The position numbers and the translations under genes were made by a program. From contig NZ_JBHTBN010000005.1 of assembly GCF_042664795.1 (NCBI RefSeq), positions 1-64,000 on the forward strand: a stretch of 64,000 bases of DNA. The letters are read 5' to 3'. Position 1 is the first letter of the stretch; every line of letters begins with the position of its first letter. This stretch comes from Jejudonia soesokkakensis. Its GTDB lineage: Bacteria; Bacteroidota; Bacteroidia; Flavobacteriales; Flavobacteriaceae. Positions 17,475 to 26,532 of this stretch are shown here, piece after piece. The notes under the pieces were generated by a model. The model was not told the DNA's origin. It saw only the letters and a list, made by a program, of their open reading frames with translations, and ran no database searches.

Positions 17475-19010
17475 ATGAAAAATACAATTAAAATAGTAGC
17501 TGGATTAGCAGTAGCCTTTGGCTTTGTTAGCTGTGATCCAGAATTTGAAAACTCTGTTGAAGATGCAGGATTCTACAGCAATGGAACCGCAGACCTCTCT
17601 AGATATGTGGCTGTTGGTAATTCACTTACTGCTGGTTTTGCAGATGGTGCACTTTATATCACTGGACAAGAGAACTCATATCCAAACATCATGGCACAGC
17701 AATTTGCTTTTGCTGGTGGAGGAGAGTTTACCCAACCTTTAATGGATGATAACTTAGGAGGTTTGCTTTTAGGAGGAAACCAGATCACTGAAAATAGATT
17801 TGTTTTGGCCGTTGGACCAAATGGAAATCCTGGGCCTGTTAGGTTAGAAGGAAATCCAACTACAGAGATTACAACAAGTGCTACCGGGCCTTTTAATAAC
17901 ATGGGAGTTCCTGGAGCTAAAAGTTTTCACTTAGTTGCTCCTGGGTATGGAAATGTTGCCGGTGTTCCTTCTGGCGCAGCCAATCCTTATTTTGCACGTT
18001 TCGCAACTAGCGATAATGCAACAGTTCTTGGAGATGCTGTTTCTTTAAGTCCTACTTTCTTTTCACTTTGGATAGGAAACAACGACATTTTAAGTTATGC
18101 AACTTCTGGTGGTGTTGGTGTATATCAGCAAGGAAACCAAAACCCATTAACATATGGGCCTAATGATATCACAGATCCAGGATTCTTTGCGAATGTATAT
18201 AATCAGGAAGTTGCTGCTTTAGCTGCAGGTGCTTCTGGAGGAGTATTAGTTAATATTCCAGATGTAACATCAATTCCATACTTTACAACAGTTCCTGCAC
18301 AGTCTATTCCATTAGATGCTGCAACAGCAGGAGCAGTAAATGCTCAGTTTGCATTATTCAATACACAAGTATTACCAGGGTTAGCACAGGCAGGTTTTAT
18401 TACTGCTGAAGAAGCTGCTTCAAGGCAAATTAATTTTTCTGCAGGAGCTAATTTTCCTATTATTATGGATGATGACTTAACAGATCTTACACAAGTATTG
18501 CAAGGTCCTCCGTTTAATCTTCCTCCTCAAACAGCTGGTTTATTAGGAATGTTACGTCAGGCAAACGCCAATGATTTAATTGTATTACCTGCTGCTTCAG
18601 TTTTAGGTACTACGCCAGACCCAAACAATCCGTTAGGCGTAGTTGGGGTTTCTATCCCATTATCTGACGGTTTTGTACTTACAGGAACAGAGCAAAATAG
18701 AGTTGCTGCAGCTACAGCTTCATACAATCAAACAATACAAGCAGCAGCAGTAGCTAATAACTTGGCTTTTGTTGATGCGAGATCAGCTTTAGCTCAATTG
18801 AGAACAGGAATTCCTTTTGATGGGGGTGTATTGACATCAACCTTTGTAACAGGGGGAGCATTTTCTTTAGATGGTGTTCACCCAACACCAAGAGGATACG
18901 CCTATACTGCTAATCTAATTATTGATGCTATTAACAATAAATACGACGCAACTATTCCAATGGTAAACGTTGGAGCGTATGGAACAATCACGGCTGCTAA
19001 CAACCCGTAA
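17475..19010 (+). CDS. SGNH/GDSL-type hydrolase lipoprotein
   Basis: The 511-residue protein has a lipoprotein signal with Cys20 (GFVSC). The SGNH blocks are in order: block I VAVGNSLTAGF with nucleophile Ser50 (GNSL instead of GDSL), block II with an NNMGVPGAK Gly, block III WIGNNDIL with the oxyanion Asn, and block V LDGVHPTPRGY with catalytic Asp and His near residue 470. The long middle part (about 230-400) is an insertion relative to small SGNH esterases. It is probably anchored at the cell surface or in the periplasm and acts on esters or lipids. It is co-transcribed with the FadL gene and ends before a hairpin. Confidence 0.9.
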   Translation: MKNTIKIVAGLAVAFGFVSCDPEFENSVEDAGFYSNGTADLSRYVAVGNSLTAGFADGALYITGQENSYPNIMAQQFAFAGGGEFTQPLMDDNLGGLLLGGNQITENRFVLAVGPNGNPGPVRLEGNPTTEITTSATGPFNNMGVPGAKSFHLVAPGYGNVAGVPSGAANPYFARFATSDNATVLGDAVSLSPTFFSLWIGNNDILSYATSGGVGVYQQGNQNPLTYGPNDITDPGFFANVYNQEVAALAAGASGGVLVNIPDVTSIPYFTTVPAQSIPLDAATAGAVNAQFALFNTQVLPGLAQAGFITAEEAASRQINFSAGANFPIIMDDDLTDLTQVLQGPPFNLPPQTAGLLGMLRQANANDLIVLPAASVLGTTPDPNNPLGVVGVSIPLSDGFVLTGTEQNRVAAATASYNQTIQAAAVANNLAFVDARSALAQLRTGIPFDGGVLTSTFVTGGAFSLDGVHPTPRGYAYTANLIIDAINNKYDATIPMVNVGAYGTITAANNP

Positions 19011-19032
19011 TTGTACACCTAAAATTATAATG

Positions 19033-19067
19033 AACCGCTTTCAAATTTTTTGGAAGCGGTTTTTTTA
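19033..19067 (+). terminator. Terminator after the FadL-SGNH operon
   Basis: The stem AACCGCTT (19033-19040) pairs with AAGCGGTT (19054-19061) and is followed by a run of T. It lies 23 nt after the SGNH stop codon. The loop contains a TTTG that may serve as the -33 box of the next gene. Confidence 0.85.
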
Positions 19068-19079
19068 TCTTTATATTTC
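19049..19079 (+). promoter_or_regulatory. Putative promoter of the small four-helix membrane protein gene
   Basis: TTTG at 19049-19052, a 19-nt spacer and TATATTTC at 19072-19079 resemble the Bacteroidota TTTG / TAnnTTTG promoter with one mismatch. It overlaps the terminator of the upstream operon and ends 18 nt before the ATG. Confidence 0.5.
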
Positions 19080-19097
19080 AAACTTAAATTTATTACT

Positions 19098-19442
19098 ATG
19101 AAACTTTTATTAAAACTTGTATTAACGGCTGTTGCAGTTCTCATTTTAGCGTATGTATTACCTGGAGTTTCAGTTTCTGGATTTATAGCTGCTCTTATTG
19201 TAGCGGTTGTATTAGCTGTACTCAGGCTTATAGTGAAGCCTATCCTGGTTGTCTTAACATTACCTGTCACGATTATTACATTAGGACTTTTTCTTTTAGT
19301 AATAAATGCTGTTATTATTTTAATTGCAGATGAATTTATTGGAGGTTTTTCAGTCTCTAATTTCTGGTGGGCACTTATATTTAGTCTGTTGCTTTCATTT
19401 TTACAATCAATCTTCTATTCTTTTGTGGAAGAGAAAAAATAA
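19098..19442 (+). CDS. Phage holin family 4 (PF04020-like) membrane protein
   Basis: The ATG at 19098 was chosen; the open frame upstream (from 19050) runs through the terminator. The 114-residue protein is almost entirely hydrophobic, with four predicted membrane helices at about 4-22, 26-48, 53-78 and 88-108 and a charged VEEKK end. The RLIVKPILVVLTLPVTIITLGLF segment is typical of the YvlD / holin 4_2 family. Despite the family name there is no phage gene nearby. Such proteins are common in free-living bacteria and their role is not settled. It stands alone between two terminated units. Confidence 0.88.
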   Translation: MKLLLKLVLTAVAVLILAYVLPGVSVSGFIAALIVAVVLAVLRLIVKPILVVLTLPVTIITLGLFLLVINAVIILIADEFIGGFSVSNFWWALIFSLLLSFLQSIFYSFVEEKK

Positions 19443-19467
19443 CCGCTTGAATTCCAGTGTTTAAATT

Positions 19468-19499
19468 TTTGTAACTACTAAAGAAATAGTGTACTTTTG
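19468..19499 (+). promoter_or_regulatory. Bacteroidota-type promoter of tig
   Basis: TTTG at 19468-19471, exactly 20 nt, then TACTTTTG at 19492-19499 matches the consensus TTTG-N(19-21)-TAnnTTTG fully. The ATG of trigger factor lies 37 nt downstream, leaving a leader of about 30 nt. This is the clearest promoter in the window. Confidence 0.8.
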
Positions 19500-19535
19500 C
19501 AAGCCGAAAATATAGCCGGTAAAAAGTTTCAGAAA

Positions 19536-20855
19536 ATGAATATTACAAAAAAAGAAATTGATAGCTTAAATGCTGTTCTTACAGTAGAAATTAAAAAAGA
19601 GGATTATCAAGATAAAGTAGCTTCTGTTTTAAATAATTATAGAAAAAACGCGAACATTCCTGGTTTCAGAAAAGGCCATGTTCCCTTAGGCATGGTTAAA
19701 AAACAATATGGTAAGGCTGTTCTTGTTGAAGAAGTCAATAAATTATTACAGGATAACCTTCATAAGTTTTTAACCGAAGAAAAACTGGACGTTTTGGGAA
19801 ATCCATTGCCTAAAAATGATACTGATATCAACTGGGATGCAGATGATTTTTCATTTGAATTCGACCTAGGGCTTTCTCCTCAATTTGATGTAGATGTTAA
19901 GAAAAAAGCGGTTACTCACTATAAAATTGTTGCCGATGATAAAATGTTGGACAATCAGGTGAAAACAATTCGTAAGCAATATGGGAAGTTAATCGCCAAG
20001 AAACAGGTGGAAAAAGGAGATGAGATCACTGGAACTTTTACTTCCGAAGAAAAAGATATCGATAAGAGTACTACAATCACTACTGAAGATATTAAAGGAA
20101 AAAAGCAGCTTTCGGCATTAATGGGTGCTAAAGTAGGAGATGTAATTAGTCTTAAAACAAAAGGATTATTTAATGATGATCACGATAACCAGAAGTTTTT
20201 AGGTGTTGAGCACGATGATGCTCACGGATTAGATATTGAGGTTTCTTTTAAAATAGAAGAGATCAATACTCGTGAAATGGCAGAATTGAATCAAGAACTT
20301 TTTGATAAGCTTTTTGGTGAAGGTGTGGTTACTTCAGAAAAAGAATTAAAAGAAAAGATTAAAGAAGATGCAGAGAAGCAATTTGAGCAGCAGAGTGATC
20401 AAAAGTTATTAAATGATGTCGTTGAAAGCTTGATAGAAAACACAAAATTTGAACTTCCAAAAGAATTTTTAGAGCGTTGGATCGCTGTTTCAGGAGAAAA
20501 AGAACTTACTGAAGCAGAAGCAAAAGCTGAGTATGAGCGTAGTGAAAAAGGATTACGTTATCAGTTAATTGAAGGCAAATTACGTTCAGAAAATAATCTT
20601 CAGGTTAGCTTTGATGAGTTAAAAGCATATAGCAAAGAGATGATCAAGGGACAGATGGCTCAGTTTGGGCAAACAAACCCTTCAGAAGAGGAATTGGACA
20701 CTATTGCGGCACGAATTCTTTCAAACCAAGAGGAGGTTAAAAGAATTAACGAACAGCTACTTACTAATAAGATGCTTCAGTTTTTTAAAGAAAATGCAAA
20801 GTTAAAAACAAAAGAAGTTACCTACGATAAATTCATAAAGGAAGCGTACGAGTAA
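19536..20855 (+). CDS. tig: Trigger factor (ribosome-associated chaperone, peptidyl-prolyl isomerase)
   Basis: The chaperone binds ribosomes at the tunnel exit and shields new chains. With the ATG at 19536 it has 439 residues; the longer frame starts with TTG inside the promoter. The N-terminal ribosome-binding domain shows IPGFRKGHVPLGMVKKQYG. The middle FKBP-like domain (about 150-250) is divergent, and the C-terminal arms are helical. It is upstream of clpP and clpX, the common bacterial order tig-clpP-clpX, although a hairpin at 20879-20916 separates it from clpP. Confidence 0.95.
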   Translation: MNITKKEIDSLNAVLTVEIKKEDYQDKVASVLNNYRKNANIPGFRKGHVPLGMVKKQYGKAVLVEEVNKLLQDNLHKFLTEEKLDVLGNPLPKNDTDINWDADDFSFEFDLGLSPQFDVDVKKKAVTHYKIVADDKMLDNQVKTIRKQYGKLIAKKQVEKGDEITGTFTSEEKDIDKSTTITTEDIKGKKQLSALMGAKVGDVISLKTKGLFNDDHDNQKFLGVEHDDAHGLDIEVSFKIEEINTREMAELNQELFDKLFGEGVVTSEKELKEKIKEDAEKQFEQQSDQKLLNDVVESLIENTKFELPKEFLERWIAVSGEKELTEAEAKAEYERSEKGLRYQLIEGKLRSENNLQVSFDELKAYSKEMIKGQMAQFGQTNPSEEELDTIAARILSNQEEVKRINEQLLTNKMLQFFKENAKLKTKEVTYDKFIKEAYE

Positions 20856-20878
20856 TTAAGCTATAAATTGATTATCTT

Positions 20879-20916
20879 TAGGCGCTGAATTGTTAGAATT
20901 TAGCGCCTATTTTTTT
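20879..20916 (+). terminator. Terminator or attenuator between tig and clpP
   Basis: TAGGCGCT (20879-20886) pairs with AGCGCCTA (20902-20909) and is followed by a run of seven T. It begins 24 nt after the tig stop and ends 25 nt before the clpP ATG. Confidence 0.8.
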
Positions 20917-20940
20917 ACATACTAAAAGAGAAGAATTTAC

Positions 20941-21618
20941 ATGAATTACCAGAAAGAATTTAAAAATTTTGCTATTAAAGATCAAGGGGTTAGCAGTACC
21001 TATTACGATAAAATAATGAGTTCGATGTATCCTGTGGGATTGACACCAAATATTATCGAGGAACGCCAGATGAATGCAGTTGCGATGGATGTATTTTCGA
21101 GATTGATGATGGATCGTATTATCTTTTTAGGTACAGGAATCAATGATCAGGTTGCAAATATTGTACAGGCACAGCTTCTATTTTTAGCAAGTACTGATTC
21201 TTCAAGAGATATTCAGATTTATATCAATTCTCCCGGAGGAAGCGTATATGCAGGTCTAGGGATTTACGATACCATGCAATTTATCACTCCAGACGTTGCT
21301 ACTATTTGTACAGGTATGGCAGCCTCGATGGGTGCCGTTTTGTTATGTGCTGGAGAAAAAGGAAAACGTAGTGGGTTGACGCATTCACGTGTCATGATTC
21401 ACCAACCTTTAGGAGGTGCTCAGGGACAAGCAAGCGATATTGAAATTACTGCTAGAGAAATTGTTACGCTTAAAGAAGAGTTGTATAAAATTATTGCAAA
21501 TCATACTGGACAAACGTATGAGAAAGTGTACGATGACAGTGACCGTGATTATTGGATGAAGGCTGAAAAGGCTTTAGAATACGGAATGATAGACGAAATT
21601 TTATCCCGAAAAAAATAA
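20941..21618 (+). CDS. clpP: ATP-dependent Clp protease proteolytic subunit
   Basis: This serine protease forms the barrel that degrades proteins fed by ClpX. The 225 residues carry the catalytic triad Ser129 (GMAASMGA), His154 (MIHQPLGGAQGQ) and Asp203 in the DRDYWM segment. YINSPGGSVYAGLGIYD is also present. The first 25 residues extend beyond the mature start of many homologues and may be processed. It is followed 34 nt later by clpX, its ATPase partner. Confidence 0.97.
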   Translation: MNYQKEFKNFAIKDQGVSSTYYDKIMSSMYPVGLTPNIIEERQMNAVAMDVFSRLMMDRIIFLGTGINDQVANIVQAQLLFLASTDSSRDIQIYINSPGGSVYAGLGIYDTMQFITPDVATICTGMAASMGAVLLCAGEKGKRSGLTHSRVMIHQPLGGAQGQASDIEITAREIVTLKEELYKIIANHTGQTYEKVYDDSDRDYWMKAEKALEYGMIDEILSRKK

Positions 21619-21652
21619 GTTTCAGAAAAAAGAACACTAACAGTTAGAAATT

Positions 21653-22885
21653 ATGGCGAAAGAAGATTTAGAATGTTCGTTTTGTGGTCGAAAAAAAGCA
21701 GATACTAGTTTATTAATAGCGGGTCTAGATGCACATATTTGTGATCGATGTATTGAACAGGCGCATGGAATTGTGGTTGAAGAAGCGATACATTCCTCTA
21801 ACACAGAGTTGAGTAAGGAACTTATCCTTAAAAAACCAACCTCTATAAAAGAGTTTTTGGACGATTATATTATTGGACAAGATCATACCAAACGTGTAAT
21901 GTCTGTTGCTGTCTATAATCATTATAAACGATTATTGCAGCCAAAAACGGATGATGATATTGAAATCCAAAAGAGTAATATCATCATGGTGGGTCAAACT
22001 GGTACTGGGAAAACTTTGGTTGCAAAAACGATTGCAAGAATGCTGAATGTTCCTTTGGCTATTGTCGATGCCACTGTGTTAACTGAAGCCGGGTATGTAG
22101 GGGAAGATGTAGAAAGTATTTTAACACGTTTATTACAAGCTGCCGATTATAATTTGGAGAAAGCACAAAACGGAATTGTTTTTATTGATGAGATTGATAA
22201 AATAGCCCGGAAAAGTGATAATCCTTCCATCACACGTGATGTAAGTGGTGAAGGGGTCCAACAGGCCTTACTGAAGCTTCTCGAAGGAACTACAGTAAAT
22301 GTACCTCCTAAAGGAGGTAGAAAACATCCCGACCAGAAATTTATTGAAGTCAATACAGAAAATATATTGTTTATCGCTGGAGGTGCTTTTGATGGTATTC
22401 ACCGTCACATTTCCAAGCGTTTAAATATGCAGGCTGTTGGTTTTAGCGCTACTGTAAAAGAAGAGTCCTTTGATCGTGATAATATTTTACGATATATTAT
22501 TCCAAAGGATTTAAAAGATTTCGGATTGATACCAGAAATTATTGGACGGCTACCTGTGCTTACATATATGCATCCTTTAGACAAAGGAACGTTAAGAGCT
22601 ATTTTAACTGAACCCAAAAACGCGATTATCAAGCAATACAAAAAACTGTTTGAAATGGATGGAATCGATTTTGTAATTACTGAAGAGGCTTTAGATTTTA
22701 TTGTTGAGCAGGCTATTGTTTATAAACTCGGTGCTCGGGGTTTACGCTCACTCTGTGAAGCCGTTTTAACCGATGCTATGTATGAGCTGCCAGGATCTGA
22801 TGAAAAGTCCTTAAAAGTGACAAAACATTATGCAGAAGACAAATTAAATAAGTCTACTATAAAGAAATTAAAAGCAGTTTCTTAA
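21653..22885 (+). CDS. clpX: ATP-dependent Clp protease ATP-binding subunit ClpX
   Basis: This AAA+ unfoldase selects substrates and passes them to ClpP. The 410-residue protein has an N-terminal zinc finger with Cys8, Cys11, Cys30 and Cys33. The Walker A motif GQTGTGKT includes Lys120, the Walker B segment is IVFIDEIDKI, and RDVSGEGVQQALLKLLEGT is also present. The C-terminal domain has KLGARGLRSL. Length is normal. The gene ends before a strong hairpin that closes the tig-clpP-clpX region. Confidence 0.97.
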   Translation: MAKEDLECSFCGRKKADTSLLIAGLDAHICDRCIEQAHGIVVEEAIHSSNTELSKELILKKPTSIKEFLDDYIIGQDHTKRVMSVAVYNHYKRLLQPKTDDDIEIQKSNIIMVGQTGTGKTLVAKTIARMLNVPLAIVDATVLTEAGYVGEDVESILTRLLQAADYNLEKAQNGIVFIDEIDKIARKSDNPSITRDVSGEGVQQALLKLLEGTTVNVPPKGGRKHPDQKFIEVNTENILFIAGGAFDGIHRHISKRLNMQAVGFSATVKEESFDRDNILRYIIPKDLKDFGLIPEIIGRLPVLTYMHPLDKGTLRAILTEPKNAIIKQYKKLFEMDGIDFVITEEALDFIVEQAIVYKLGARGLRSLCEAVLTDAMYELPGSDEKSLKVTKHYAEDKLNKSTIKKLKAVS

Positions 22886-22912
22886 AAGTATTAATTGACT
22901 TTATAAAAATAA

Positions 22913-22946
22913 AAAAGCCTCGAACATTAATCCGTTCGAGGCTTTT
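22913..22946. terminator. Terminator after clpX, shared with the opposing small lipoprotein gene
   Basis: A 13-bp perfect stem (22913-22925 with 22934-22946), core GCCTCGAAC, has an 8-nt loop and A/T flanks on both sides. It lies between the convergent clpX and small lipoprotein genes and can act in both directions. Confidence 0.9.
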
Positions 22947-22980
22947 ATAGTTAGTTATAATCCCTAAATTAAAATAACCT

Positions 22981-23166
22981 TTATGGTGTAGCAACAATAG
23001 TTTTAGAATTGGTATTTAAAATCTTTTGTTGCATTAATTCCTTTTTATTCTTTAATGTATAACCAGCAACTTCAGTATCACTTTTAACTGCATGAGAAGC
23101 AGTTCCACAAGAAGTAAAGCTTGCTGTAAAAATGAGTATTGAAATGATGTAAACTAAATTTTTCAT
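22981..23166 (-). CDS. Small lipoprotein of unknown function
   Basis: The frame opens at 23196, but the Met at 23166 gives a good lipoprotein signal, so that start was chosen. The product has 61 residues: signal helix 1-19, lipobox FTSC with Cys20, then about 40 polar residues (GTASHAVKSDTEVAGYTLKN) without known motifs. No family is recognised. It is a single gene read toward clpX and sharing its terminator. Small lipoproteins of this shape are common in flavobacteria and poorly conserved. Confidence 0.6.
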   Translation of the reverse strand: MKNLVYIISILIFTASFTSCGTASHAVKSDTEVAGYTLKNKKELMQQKILNTNSKTIVATP

Positions 23167-23349
23167 TATAAGTATGCCTATTGATATTTGATACAAACAT
23201 ATGGCGTAAGAAAAGTACTACCAAAACTTTTAGTTGAACGGCTTGGATATTCGTTGAAATACACCCATATTTTCTTGTTTCGATAAACCGTATAAAATCA
23301 TCGATATACGACAATTTTTTCATCCGATAAATGTGTATTTCGTCGATGC

Positions 23350-24177
23350 TTATAGCTTTTTGAGGATATAGAAGTATTCGTTCAGGACTGTTTCTTCTTT
23401 AAAATTTGATGAAAATAATCCTAACTGTTTCCCTGTTTGAAGACCACTATCAATAGCTGATAAAGTATACCCATTTACTTTTTTAAAATACCTGTGTGGC
23501 AAAGTTGTAAAAGGGTTGCCATGACTCGATAATGTTTCAGAAAAATAGGTCTTTAATCGGTTAAATACAGCAGTATTTTTTACTCGGTCTTCAAAGTTTA
23601 CACAGTAGAGTAACTCTCCAGCATCTTGAAGTTGCGCACAAAATTTTAAAACACTTTTTATTTCTTCCGAAGAAAGAAAAAAGAACACCCCTTCGATCAA
23701 GATTACAGTCTTTTTCTTTTTAAAGGGTGCTATGCTTTTTATTAAATCACTGTGAGAAGTTTCAGCTGTGATATTACCAGCCAGATGAATTACATTTCTT
23801 TGAGGTAACATATCCAGTTCCTGAAACGACTTGATTTTATTACTTTTATAGGTACAAATTTGTGGTAATTCGACCTCAACAGTAGTCACTGTTTGGGGTA
23901 AAACATAAGGATACATGCTAAAGCCCGCTCCCAAATTTATAAAGAGTGTTTCGGGATTTTTCTTTGTGAGTTCTAGTAGTTGCTCGTAAAAAAAACGATT
24001 CCGCATACAATGCAAGATCTCATCATGTTCAGACACTTTGCTTGCAAAATCATCTGTCCAACTTTTTACATTAGTATCTTCTAACCATAATTTTGCATAA
24101 GGATCTTTACTTGCTTCTTCATGTTGAGCACGATAATAGGCAATCATGAATGCGGTATCATGTACCTCTATTTTCAT
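23350..24177 (-). CDS. SAM-dependent methyltransferase, leucine carboxyl methyltransferase (LCMT) type
   Basis: The 275-residue cytoplasmic protein is of the LCMT/Ppm1-like group (class I methyltransferase). Visible features are an N-terminal helix with TAFMIAYYRAQHEE, a SAM-binding LFINLGAGFSMYPY near residue 80-95, VEVELPQI as the acidic loop, and TVILIEGVFFFLSSEEI near 150-165. Family members methylate carboxyl groups of small molecules or proteins. The gene overlaps the GH3 gene by 4 nt, so the two are translated together. The substrate is unknown. Confidence 0.82.
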   Translation of the reverse strand: MKIEVHDTAFMIAYYRAQHEEASKDPYAKLWLEDTNVKSWTDDFASKVSEHDEILHCMRNRFFYEQLLELTKKNPETLFINLGAGFSMYPYVLPQTVTTVEVELPQICTYKSNKIKSFQELDMLPQRNVIHLAGNITAETSHSDLIKSIAPFKKKKTVILIEGVFFFLSSEEIKSVLKFCAQLQDAGELLYCVNFEDRVKNTAVFNRLKTYFSETLSSHGNPFTTLPHRYFKKVNGYTLSAIDSGLQTGKQLGLFSSNFKEETVLNEYFYILKKL

Positions 24178-25691
24178 TGGGAGTTTAAATTAAGAAGTTC
24201 TTCTAAGTATTCTCTCGAATTGGAAAGACGAGGTACCTTATGCTGTCCGCCTAATTTATTTTTCACTTTCAACCAGTCATAAAACAATTTATCACGTGCA
24301 ATATGAACTGTTGGAGCTTTTAGTGTTGTATTATTAAAGCGTTTGGCCTCATAATCACTATTAACCTCTTGGAGGGATTGATCCAATAAGTGCATAAAAC
24401 TTGAGCAATCCTTAGGAGGTGTTTTAAATTCTATAATCCATTCGTGAGCTCCTTTTTCCTTGCCTTCCATAAAGATAGGAGCCGCAGTATAATCTATTAT
24501 TTCACTGTTGGTTAGTGTCGTTGCCTTTCGCAGGGCAGCTTCAGCATTTTCAATAATAAGCTCCTCGCCAAAGGCATTGATATGATGCTTTGTTCTTCCT
24601 GTAACTTTTATTCGGAAAGGATTGATGGACGTGAAACGTACTGTATCTCCAACTTTATAGCGCCATAAACCCGCGTTTGTAGTGATAACAATTGCATAGT
24701 TTTTATTGATCTCGACTTCTTCTAACGGAATTACCTTTTCTGAAGGGGTACCGTAGTCATCCATTGGAATAAATTCATAAAAAATGCCATAGTCGAGCAT
24801 TAGTAATAATTCTTTGTTTGCATTCCTATCCTGAATCGCAAAAAACCCTTCCGAAGCATTGTAAATTTCATAATACCTGAACGTATCTTTAGGTAACAAT
24901 CTATTGTATTGTTCAATATAAGGGTCAAAGCTTACGCCACCATGGAAATAAACCTCAAGGTTAGGCCAGATATCAAATAAGTTATCTTTCCCCGTGGTTT
25001 CTACAACATTGTTAAGTAGTACGAGCATCCAAGAGGGAACACCAGCCAGACTAGTTACATTTTCCCAAATGGTTTCATTTACAATCGCCTGCATTTTGGT
25101 CTCCCAATTTGCCAGTAATGAAATTTCATTTTTTGGAGTACTACTATACTCTGCCCAAAACGGCATGTTATCTATGAGTATAGCCGAAAGGTCACCATAT
25201 ACAGTTCCATTTTCGTTATACAATTCTTTGCTTCCTCCCAATCGTAGTCCCTTTCCAACAAATAATTGAGAATCTGAATTATTGTTAAGATACATACAAA
25301 GTAAATCTTTACTGGCTGCGTAATGACAGTCTGCCAGTGAGTCATCGCTTACTGGAATAAATTTGCTTTTAGAATTAGTTGTACCACTTGATTTTGCGAA
25401 CCATTTTATAGGAGTTGGCCAGAAAATATTTGTTTCGCCTCGCCTCGCTCTTTCGATACGAGCTTCATTTTGTTCATAATCTGTAATGGGGACTCTTTCT
25501 GCAAATTCCCGATAAGTTTTAATGGAAGAAAAATCGAATTCTTTACCTATTTCGGTAAACCGGGCTTTATAGATTAAATTCTGTAGTAATTCATTTTGTA
25601 CATCAACGGGGTATTTTAAAAATAGCTCTATCTGGTGAAATCGCTTTTTTAAAAACCAAGAAGCAATAGAATTTACTATAGGTATAGGCAT
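24174..25691 (-). CDS. GH3 auxin-responsive promoter family acyl-adenylating enzyme
   Basis: The 505-residue protein resembles bacterial GH3 proteins. Visible features are KRFHQIELFLKYPVDVQ at the N-terminus, WFAKSSGTTNSKSKFIP as the ATP-binding P-loop-like motif near residue 100-115, a mid-region YNASEGFFAIQD, and GLWRYKVGDTVRF with TGRTKHHINAFGEELI near 345-385. Plant GH3 enzymes activate carboxylic acids with ATP and join them to amino acids; the bacterial substrates are not known. It overlaps the downstream carboxyl methyltransferase by 4 nt, so both may act on the same carboxylate, which is inference. Confidence 0.9.
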   Translation of the reverse strand: MPIPIVNSIASWFLKKRFHQIELFLKYPVDVQNELLQNLIYKARFTEIGKEFDFSSIKTYREFAERVPITDYEQNEARIERARRGETNIFWPTPIKWFAKSSGTTNSKSKFIPVSDDSLADCHYAASKDLLCMYLNNNSDSQLFVGKGLRLGGSKELYNENGTVYGDLSAILIDNMPFWAEYSSTPKNEISLLANWETKMQAIVNETIWENVTSLAGVPSWMLVLLNNVVETTGKDNLFDIWPNLEVYFHGGVSFDPYIEQYNRLLPKDTFRYYEIYNASEGFFAIQDRNANKELLLMLDYGIFYEFIPMDDYGTPSEKVIPLEEVEINKNYAIVITTNAGLWRYKVGDTVRFTSINPFRIKVTGRTKHHINAFGEELIIENAEAALRKATTLTNSEIIDYTAAPIFMEGKEKGAHEWIIEFKTPPKDCSSFMHLLDQSLQEVNSDYEAKRFNNTTLKAPTVHIARDKLFYDWLKVKNKLGGQHKVPRLSNSREYLEELLNLNSQ

Positions 25692-25734
25692 TCTTTTAAG
25701 TATCTTTATGGTTTAAAAATACAATTTATTTTTT

Positions 25735-26532
25735 ATGCAATACGAAGGTGTTTTAACAAAAATGCAAACTGAAAATGGAAGCCCCATTCAATATTATCTT
25801 GTTTTTGAAAATGATTTCCTAAGTGTCAACCAATTACTTGATAAAAAAATGAGCATTTCCTTTGTAAAATATCAGTGTCTCAATTGTAGCCTGGACAAGA
25901 AAATCTATCGTCAGGGGTATTGCTATGATTGTTTTTACGAAGTGCCCCAAGCAGCAGATTGGGTTATAAAACCAGAATTGAGTACGGCACACCTCGATAA
26001 GGAAGAACGGGATCTTGCATACGAAAAAAGGGTACAGTTGCAGCCTCATATTGTGTACCTAGCTAACTCCAGCAATGTAAAAGTAGGCGTGACCCGTAAA
26101 ACACAAGTTCCAACTCGTTGGATCGATCAAGGAGCACATGAGGCGATTGAAATTGTAGAAGTACCCAACAGATATTTAGCGGGTATTACTGAAGTAGCTT
26201 TAAAAGATCATGTAGCAGATAAAACCAATTGGCGAACGATGCTAAAAAATGAAATAAAAGATGAAAATTTGGTCGAATGGCGTCAAAAATTAAAGCAGTT
26301 TATCCCTTCAGAAGCTTTAGAATATTATATTGAAAATAATACAGAAACTCATTTAGAGTTTCCAGTCTTACATTATCCAACTAAGCTTAAAAGTCTCAAT
26401 CTTGACAAAACACCAGACTATTCAGGAGTTTTAAAAGGGATTAAAGCTCAATACCTAATCTTTGAAGATAATACGGTTTTTAACGTGCGAGGAAATGAGG
26501 GGTATGTCGTTCGGCTTACTATTGATCAATAA
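25735..26532 (+). CDS. DUF2797 family protein with N-terminal Cys4 motif
   Basis: The 265-residue protein begins with a region containing two CxxC-like pairs (CLNCSLDKKIYRQGYCYDC), probably a zinc site. The DUF2797 core follows from about 100 (HIVYLANSSNVKVGVTRKTQVPTRWIDQGA), which resembles a GIY-YIG-like fold. No biochemical role is established for the family. The start ATG is 43 nt from the divergent GH3 start. The 3' end overlaps the LysE gene tail to tail by 14 nt. Confidence 0.85.
   Translation: MQYEGVLTKMQTENGSPIQYYLVFENDFLSVNQLLDKKMSISFVKYQCLNCSLDKKIYRQGYCYDCFYEVPQAADWVIKPELSTAHLDKEERDLAYEKRVQLQPHIVYLANSSNVKVGVTRKTQVPTRWIDQGAHEAIEIVEVPNRYLAGITEVALKDHVADKTNWRTMLKNEIKDENLVEWRQKLKQFIPSEALEYYIENNTETHLEFPVLHYPTKLKSLNLDKTPDYSGVLKGIKAQYLIFEDNTVFNVRGNEGYVVRLTIDQ

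Noticed and set aside
19098..19442. Prophage remnant because of the holin family name
   Set aside because: No lysin, tail or integrase genes are near; this holin-4 family is common on normal chromosomes.
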